NCBI GenBank assembly: GCA_016946835.1
Contig: JACVTC010000014.1
Location: forward strand, 346,001 to 410,000
Direction of reading: 5' to 3'
DNA length: 64,000 bases
From: Neocallimastix lanati (nom. inval.)
Taxonomy: Eukaryota; Neocallimastigomycota; Neocallimastigomycetes; Neocallimastigales; Neocallimastigaceae
Shown here: positions 60,240-64,000 of the stretch, piece after piece
How positions within the stretch are numbered: position 1 is the stretch's first letter
Layout: the number at the start of each line of letters is the position of its first letter
Notes under the pieces: generated by a model
Database searches by the model: none
The model's input: only the letters and a program-made list of their open reading frames with translations
Told to the model about the DNA's origin: nothing
Made by a program: the position numbers and the translations under genes

Positions 60240-60990
60240 AAAAAGCTTTTATCGATACTAACTCCATGTTGATAAAATTTTTTCATTCGAATCTGATTCA
60301 GAATTTCTTCTTTGCCTTACTGGTTCGACGTTGACGCTCTTGACGAAGTTAGGTCTAATGGTATGCAAATTGATCGTAGTAAAAAAATCACTAATCCCAA
60401 AAGACATAACATTAGGAAGGAATTCCGTAAGCTCCACAAAATAAGATATCAGAAAGAAGACTCTCTCGAAGGTGATTGAAAGATATTATTAATAAAGAGT
60501 CTTCTTTCCTCCTGAACCATTATTTAAGATTTAATATATTACATTTCCGCCAAGAAGGAGACACAGTATGTAAAAATTAATATTATAATCAAAACTCTCT
60601 TCTTTGTCATTAGGAATGTTAGACGATTTCTAATAAGCAATCAGTGAAAAATTAATAATAATTTCATCAACAAATTGAATTTATTGTTGTCAAAAATTTA
60701 AGATATAAAAGTATCCAATGTGTAAAGCTATGTATGAATTCACTTTCATCACTACCAGGACAGCCTGTTGGGCAATTTCTGATACCAATTCATTTTCTAC
60801 ATTGGTTTCACATTAAATTTAAATCCCCATTTAATTTATCCAATCCAAAAAAAAATTCCAAGAGAAAATTGTGTATATTTTAGTGATAATCGTTCAAATT
60901 TAAGCTTCTTGAATTTTATTATTCTAATTGCAAGGGTACTTGAAAAATGAACATTTTCCAAGTAAAACTTTCGTATTTATCCCTGAAGTT
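60240..60990 (-). mobile_element. LINE copy 3' end, minus strand (broken)
   Basis: Read on the minus strand it has a decayed zinc cluster (NCPTGCPG, about 60760), a FLLGG segment (about 60560) and the tail NFVKSVNVEPVRQRRNSES (about 60310-60360), parallel to KSVNAEETVRQ in the intact LINE. Frameshifts are present. It is the only LINE copy seen on this strand. Confidence 0.7.
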
Positions 60991-61826
60991 TATTATTGTG
61001 TTTGCATATTATTAATCTAGGTGCTTTTTATTATCTATTAATAATGTGAAAGTGTCTATATAATTTTAAGTAATTATGAAACAATACAAGAAGAATCTTT
61101 CTATTTTTTAAAGTATCGAATGAATCATTGCCTTAGTACAAAAGCTAGTTATAGGATATATATATATATATATATAGTTTTTTAGACATGTTATAAAGAG
61201 TGGGATTGGAAGTCTTATTTTTAAACCAAAAACTCCAAAACAAACCTCGATTAAAATGCATCTTGATCTTTTTCAGTGTTTTTTTTTATATTAAATTCAT
61301 TTTCAAATTCATTTTTTACTGTTCCATAATAAATAATACATAGATATTTTATATATATATATTTATACATATTTATTTTAACTGCTTCAAAGTTAATTTT
61401 CATATCCATTCCCTAACATATATCAAATTAGGAAAAAAAAATGGTTATATTATATAAAAATAAAATAATTATTTTTATAAAATCTTCATTTGTAATAACT
61501 TTAATGATCGAGAATGTCAGGGATTTATAAATAATTATAACAGTAATAAAGAATTATAATAATTATCCAAATAAATAATAAACTATTATAATAATCTCGT
61601 AGGTGTTGTCTATTATAAAAATATTTATAATTAAAAATAATACTTAAAAATTAGATATATTGAAATATTCATCTTTTAATAATTATTTTATAATTATTTT
61701 TATTATTAAACGAAGGTTTGACCTGTTAATTTTATTTTTCTTCTATTAATGGTTACACAAAATAATTTATCCATTTGATTTTGATTTTGATTTTTATTTT
61801 ATAACTATTATATTTTACTAATAATT

Positions 61827-61866
<40 letters not shown>

Positions 61867-62379
61867 ATAGTGTTCTTCTCTATGTTATATTGAAAAATAT
61901 TAAATAATGAAAAGACAATCAACATTTAATTAATTTTAATGTTAAATTTTATTATATATTAATTGTATAAGAATGGTTAAAGTATTTCAGTTCTTTTATA
62001 TTTTCATTTTTATCCTATATAATAAAAATTATATATTTATTTTATTTTGATTTTTTTAATTAAAGCTCCCTTAACTATATTAGAACAATATTAATATATA
62101 ATAATGTATAATAGTAGTGTATAATAATACTAATAACAATTAGGATGAAAAGTGTTTTATAATAGCTTTAAACTACATCCTTTTTGCAATAGAAAATTTA
62201 ATAGACAATATATCATCATCCCTCTGAAACATATAAAGTTGCTTCAACCATAATCCATTTCATTAATGTAAAAGATTAATTACAAAATAAAAAAAAGATA
62301 ATAAAAAAAAGATAATATTATTCATATATTTTTTTATTTTACCTTATTTATTTTATGTATATTATTATTCATATAAATT
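60991..62379. other. AT-rich spacer, no gene seen
   Basis: Simple AT sequence with A-runs (61838-61863). No coding or RNA gene signal was found. Confidence 0.5.
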
Positions 62380-62457
62380 AAGTGTGTTTGTGGTTTAATT
62401 GTTAATCAAGAAGATATGTCATTTAACGATCTTGGTATTATTATGAATCCACATAGT
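62380..62457 (+). pseudogene. Relic of RNA polymerase III second-largest subunit (RPC2-like)
   Basis: A 26-codon open piece reads KCVCGLIVNQEDMSFNDLGI then IMNPHS. It matches the conserved hybrid-binding region of the RNA polymerase III beta-like subunit (family pattern VCGLIVPQEDMPF..GICPDIIMNPHGF), with three residues (CPD) missing after GI. Nothing on either side continues the match; a possible donor follows at 62456. It is read as a stray gene fragment. The rest of the gene is not in the window. Confidence 0.55.
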
Positions 62458-62986
62458 AAAAACTTTTATATTTATAATCTATTTATATTTTAAAATAATA
62501 AGTTAATATCTTTTTTTTTTTTTTTTTTTTTTTTTCAAGCCAGAAAAATCTAGTTTATTATATAGAACAAAAATTTGCTATATATCAAAAATATTAAATT
62601 GTCAAAATTAAATATATATATATATATATATTTTTTTTTTATATTTTTTTTGTATATTTAAAGATTAATGAATTTATATACTCATTATTATATATTTATA
62701 TTTTTAAATGTTTATAATACAAAATTCTAAAATCTATGAAAAAAAAAAAAAAAAATTTTTTTTTTTTATTTTAAATAATAGAACAATCATAATCATATTA
62801 ATAATAGAAAAAATATTTTTTTTCTTTTTTCTTATAATAAAATATTTTAAATATAAAATATTAAAAAAAAATTTTTTTTTCTTTTAGAAATTTATTTTAA
62901 TTTATTTTAATTTATTATTATTTTTTTTTTTTATTTATTTTATTATTGTTTTGTTCGTATTTTCATTTATTTAATAATTATTAATA
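62458..62986. other. Promoter-side AT-rich spacer
   Basis: T-runs, A-runs and (TTTATTTTA)-type sequence upstream of the WDR33/PFS2 gene. It presumably contains its promoter; no specific motif is assigned. Confidence 0.5.
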
Positions 62987-64000
62987 ATGGAAGAACCTGC
63001 CCCACAAGGTAATACTTTTCAACAACTACAGCAACAACAACTCCGTAAAGGAGTTACAAGTCCATACCCTGTTCCTTCATCAAGAATGGTCTTTGATGGT
63101 AAAAGAATGAGAAAAGCAATTCAAAGAAGGACAGTTGATTATAATACACCAACTATTCACTGGCTAAAAGTATTGTTTATATAAATATATGTTTTTCATT
63201 AATAATGAATTATAATATATATATTAAGATTATTATATATTTTATATATATATAATAATTATAATAATATATATATATATAAAAGAAATAAAATGAAATT
63301 TAACTTTTTGTTAAATGTTATTATTAAAAAAAAATAATAATAATAATAAAAACATATTATTAATTTTTATGCCTATTTTTTTTTAAATTTATAATTTATA
63401 TAATATATTCTATTTTTAAATTTATATATATATAAATTCCTATTTATATTTATTTTTTAATTTCTTATATATATTTTGTTTTATATCATCAACAAAATTT
63501 TTATATATAATTAACATAATAAAGAATCGTAGATGGCAACTTGATAAAAGAAGATATTTTAGTATGCAACCAGATTCAAAATTCATTATCAATGTAATTT
63601 ATATTTAATAAGAAATTTGTCATAAATAATTTTAATTATTTTTTTTTTTTTTACGAATAATTCATGAATTAATATTCTTAAATAAATATAATAATAATAA
63701 ATTATAATGAAATTTTAAATATAAATAATACAAACTTTATAACCATTAACAAAATTCTAATTGACAAAAACAATAACAACAACAATAAAAATAAAATAGT
63801 TACCTTCACCAGTAGAAGTATCAAGTAATCCAGTATCTTCAATTACTACAAAGTTCGTTCATACATCAACAAATAAAATTCGTTGTCCAGTAAACGTTGT
63901 TCGGGTATTTATTTTGAAATAAATGTGTATTATATTAAAATATGGAATAAAATATAAATATATATTATTTAATAGCAATAATAAAAATAAGAATAAAATA
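62987..64000 (+). CDS. PFS2: Polyadenylation factor WDR33/PFS2, 5' part
   Basis: Three exons are visible: 62987-63169, 63525-63593 and 63800-63904 (119 codons, all phase 0). The gene continues past the window, with an intron still open at the end. After a Gln-rich start, residues match the conserved N-terminus of WDR33/Pfs2: RMVFDGKRMRKAIQRR, then HWLKNRRWQLDKRR, SMQPDSKF, ITTKFVHTSTNKIRCPVNVV. In known complexes this protein is a WD40 scaffold of the cleavage and polyadenylation machinery that helps recognise the AAUAAA signal; the WD40 repeats should follow downstream. The start codon follows a long AT-rich leader and gives the expected short N-terminus. Confidence 0.9.

Overview
The window looks like nuclear DNA of an early-diverging fungus, most likely an anaerobic gut fungus (Neocallimastigomycota). 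This is an inference from extremely AT-rich, homopolymer-laden spacers, short AT-rich GT..AG introns, standard-code exons and fungal-type gene content. A dictyostelid-like genome was considered, but several-kilobase spacers, many microexons and abundant non-LTR elements fit the gut fungi better. No prokaryotic features, tRNA or rRNA genes were seen.

Layout. 1-5409 is the 3' part of a giant gene ending in ten tandem acyl-carrier-protein (ACP) domains, the tail of a polyketide- or PUFA-synthase-like enzyme. 5.4-11.5 kb is simple-sequence spacer with one coding relic. 11533-13480 (minus) is a coiled-coil protein with a C-terminal prenylation-type CCIIM motif on a separate exon. 17152-21786 is an F-box/WD40 protein assembled from eight exons, two of them tiny. 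From 24.4 to 42.1 kb lie four genes typical of cell-cortex and adhesion signalling: a LIM-domain protein, a Rap-GAP, a DHHC palmitoyltransferase (minus strand, three microexons through the catalytic core) and a vinculin homologue with head, proline-rich linker and tail. 46553-47245 encodes a small secreted, cysteine-rich, alanine-rich protein with a GPI-type C-terminus.

From 47.9 to 61 kb is a non-LTR retrotransposon (LINE) nest. One apparently full-length copy (48378-53762, single 1493-aa frame with endonuclease and reverse transcriptase) lies inside an older broken copy and is bounded by a 13-bp target-site duplication. An internally deleted copy (55929-57873) lies inside another copy and is bounded by a 16-bp duplication. 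Further relics lie on both strands. A short relic of the RNA polymerase III second-largest subunit lies at 62.4 kb. The window ends in the first three exons of the WDR33/PFS2 polyadenylation factor.

Exon chains were built by hand from splice signals, reading phase and family motifs. In every complete chain the exon lengths sum to a whole number of codons. No homology search was run.
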